A DNA stretch of 34,081 nucleotides from Lentisphaerota bacterium (GTDB lineage Bacteria > Verrucomicrobiota > Kiritimatiellia > JAAZAB01), in the NCBI GenBank assembly GCA_012514555.1, contig JAAZAB010000501.1:1-34081 (forward strand), read 5' to 3'. The translations under genes and the position numbers were made by a program. Positions 33,092-34,081 of the stretch are shown one piece after another; within the stretch, counting starts at the first letter, position 1; each line of letters starts with the position of its first letter. Under the pieces are notes generated by a model that ran no database searches, was not told the DNA's origin, and saw nothing but the letters and a program-made list of their open reading frames with translations.

Positions 33092-33808
33092 ATGAAGATG
33101 GAAACGAACACTGCTCAAGCGTACGCAATGCCTCGAATCGGGGAGAAGGCGCCGGCCTTCAAGGCCATAACGACACAAGGCGAGATAAACTTTCCGGAGC
33201 AGTTCTCGGGAAGCTGGGTGATCCTGTTCAGCCATCCCGCCGATTTCACTCCGGTCTGCACCTCGGAATTCATGACGTTCGCCTCGATGGAGCCCCAGTT
33301 CAACAAGGCGAACTGCAAGCTGGTCGGGGTTTCCATTGACGGGCTGTATAGCCATATCGCGTGGCTGCGGGCCATCAAGGAGAAGATCGAATACAAGGGA
33401 ATGAAAAACATCGAGGTCAAATTCCCCCTCATAGAAGACATCACAATGGAAGTCGCAAGGAAGTACGGAATGATCCAGCCCGGGGAGAGCTCGACGAAAG
33501 CGGTGCGCGCCGTGTTCGTCATCGACCCCAAGGGAGTCATCCGGACCATCATCTATTACCCGCTGAGCACGGGCCGGAATTTCGACGAGCTGTATCGCGT
33601 GATCATCGCGCTCCAGACGGCGGACGCCTTTTCCGTGGCAACCCCGGCGGACTGGAGGCCGGGCGACGACGTGATTGTGCCGACGGCCGGCTCCTGCGGC
33701 GTCGCCAAGGAGCGCATGGAAAACAAGGACATGCAGTGCTGCGACTGGTTCTTCTGCACGAAAAAGCTGGCAAAAGACAAGGTGCTTGACGCCATCCTTA
33801 AAAAATAG
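33092..33808 (+). CDS. Peroxiredoxin, Prx6/1-Cys-type with extra C-terminal cysteines
   Basis: ILFSHPADFTPVCTSEF (peroxidatic Cys motif), LVGVSIDGLYSHIAWL, RAVFVIDPKGVIRTIIYYPLSTGRNFDELYRVI, C-terminal DMQCCDWFFCTKK. Confidence 0.95.
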   Translation: MKMETNTAQAYAMPRIGEKAPAFKAITTQGEINFPEQFSGSWVILFSHPADFTPVCTSEFMTFASMEPQFNKANCKLVGVSIDGLYSHIAWLRAIKEKIEYKGMKNIEVKFPLIEDITMEVARKYGMIQPGESSTKAVRAVFVIDPKGVIRTIIYYPLSTGRNFDELYRVIIALQTADAFSVATPADWRPGDDVIVPTAGSCGVAKERMENKDMQCCDWFFCTKKLAKDKVLDAILKK

Positions 33809-34081
33809 CCGGACATGATCCAATTCGCGCACAACGCAGCGGCGGGGGCGCGGGCGTTGTCACGCCGCGTATGCCTGCCCTGCGTTTGCGCGCGCCTTTG
33901 ACCGGGCTGTTACCATGGAATGAGCAGGGAAAACAAACGAGCCCCTGACACCATATGGAAAAACGCCCATGGTGACTCCGATCGTCAACGCGGTGAACCA
34001 CGAATACCGCGACTTCGAAGTCCTGCGGCGCATAACCGACGGCTAAATGGACGGCTATACCTATCACCGGGACGACAAACC

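Overview
The window is about 34 kb of high-GC bacterial DNA. Gene style and intergenic repeat style suggest a Planctomycetes-Verrucomicrobia-Lentisphaerae-type genome, but this is inference only. From ~30.2 kb down to ~0.4 kb there are 15 minus-strand genes in one direction. Read in the direction of transcription they encode: two A-B order beta-propeller proteins (640 and 657 aa ORFs), a ~1317 aa HEAT-repeat/GH42-like protein, two B-A order propeller proteins (846 and 860 aa), a sugar isomerase/epimerase TIM barrel, an N-acyl-D-amino-acid deacylase, a six-hairpin-glycosidase-like protein, a mutarotase-like secreted protein, an O-antigen-ligase-like protein, a GT2 glycosyltransferase, an Asp/Glu racemase, an M55 D-aminopeptidase, a second HEAT/GH42-like giant (1324 aa) and a fifth propeller protein (756 aa). 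On the plus strand at the right are a PAS-sigma54 activator, two NifX/NifB-C-terminal-like proteins and a Prx6-type peroxiredoxin. A truncated plus-strand ORF lies at the left edge. Most notable: (i) the five propeller paralogs fall into two classes related by circular permutation of two modules; (ii) two paralogous giants fuse a class-I-GATase-like domain lacking the nucleophile Cys, HEAT repeats and a GH42-like domain, and one of them has lost a candidate catalytic Glu; (iii) these are interleaved with a D-amino-acid/peptide salvage set. Together they look like an uncharacterised extracellular polymer-processing locus. The function is inferred, not shown. No tRNA, rRNA, CRISPR or transposase was recognised.
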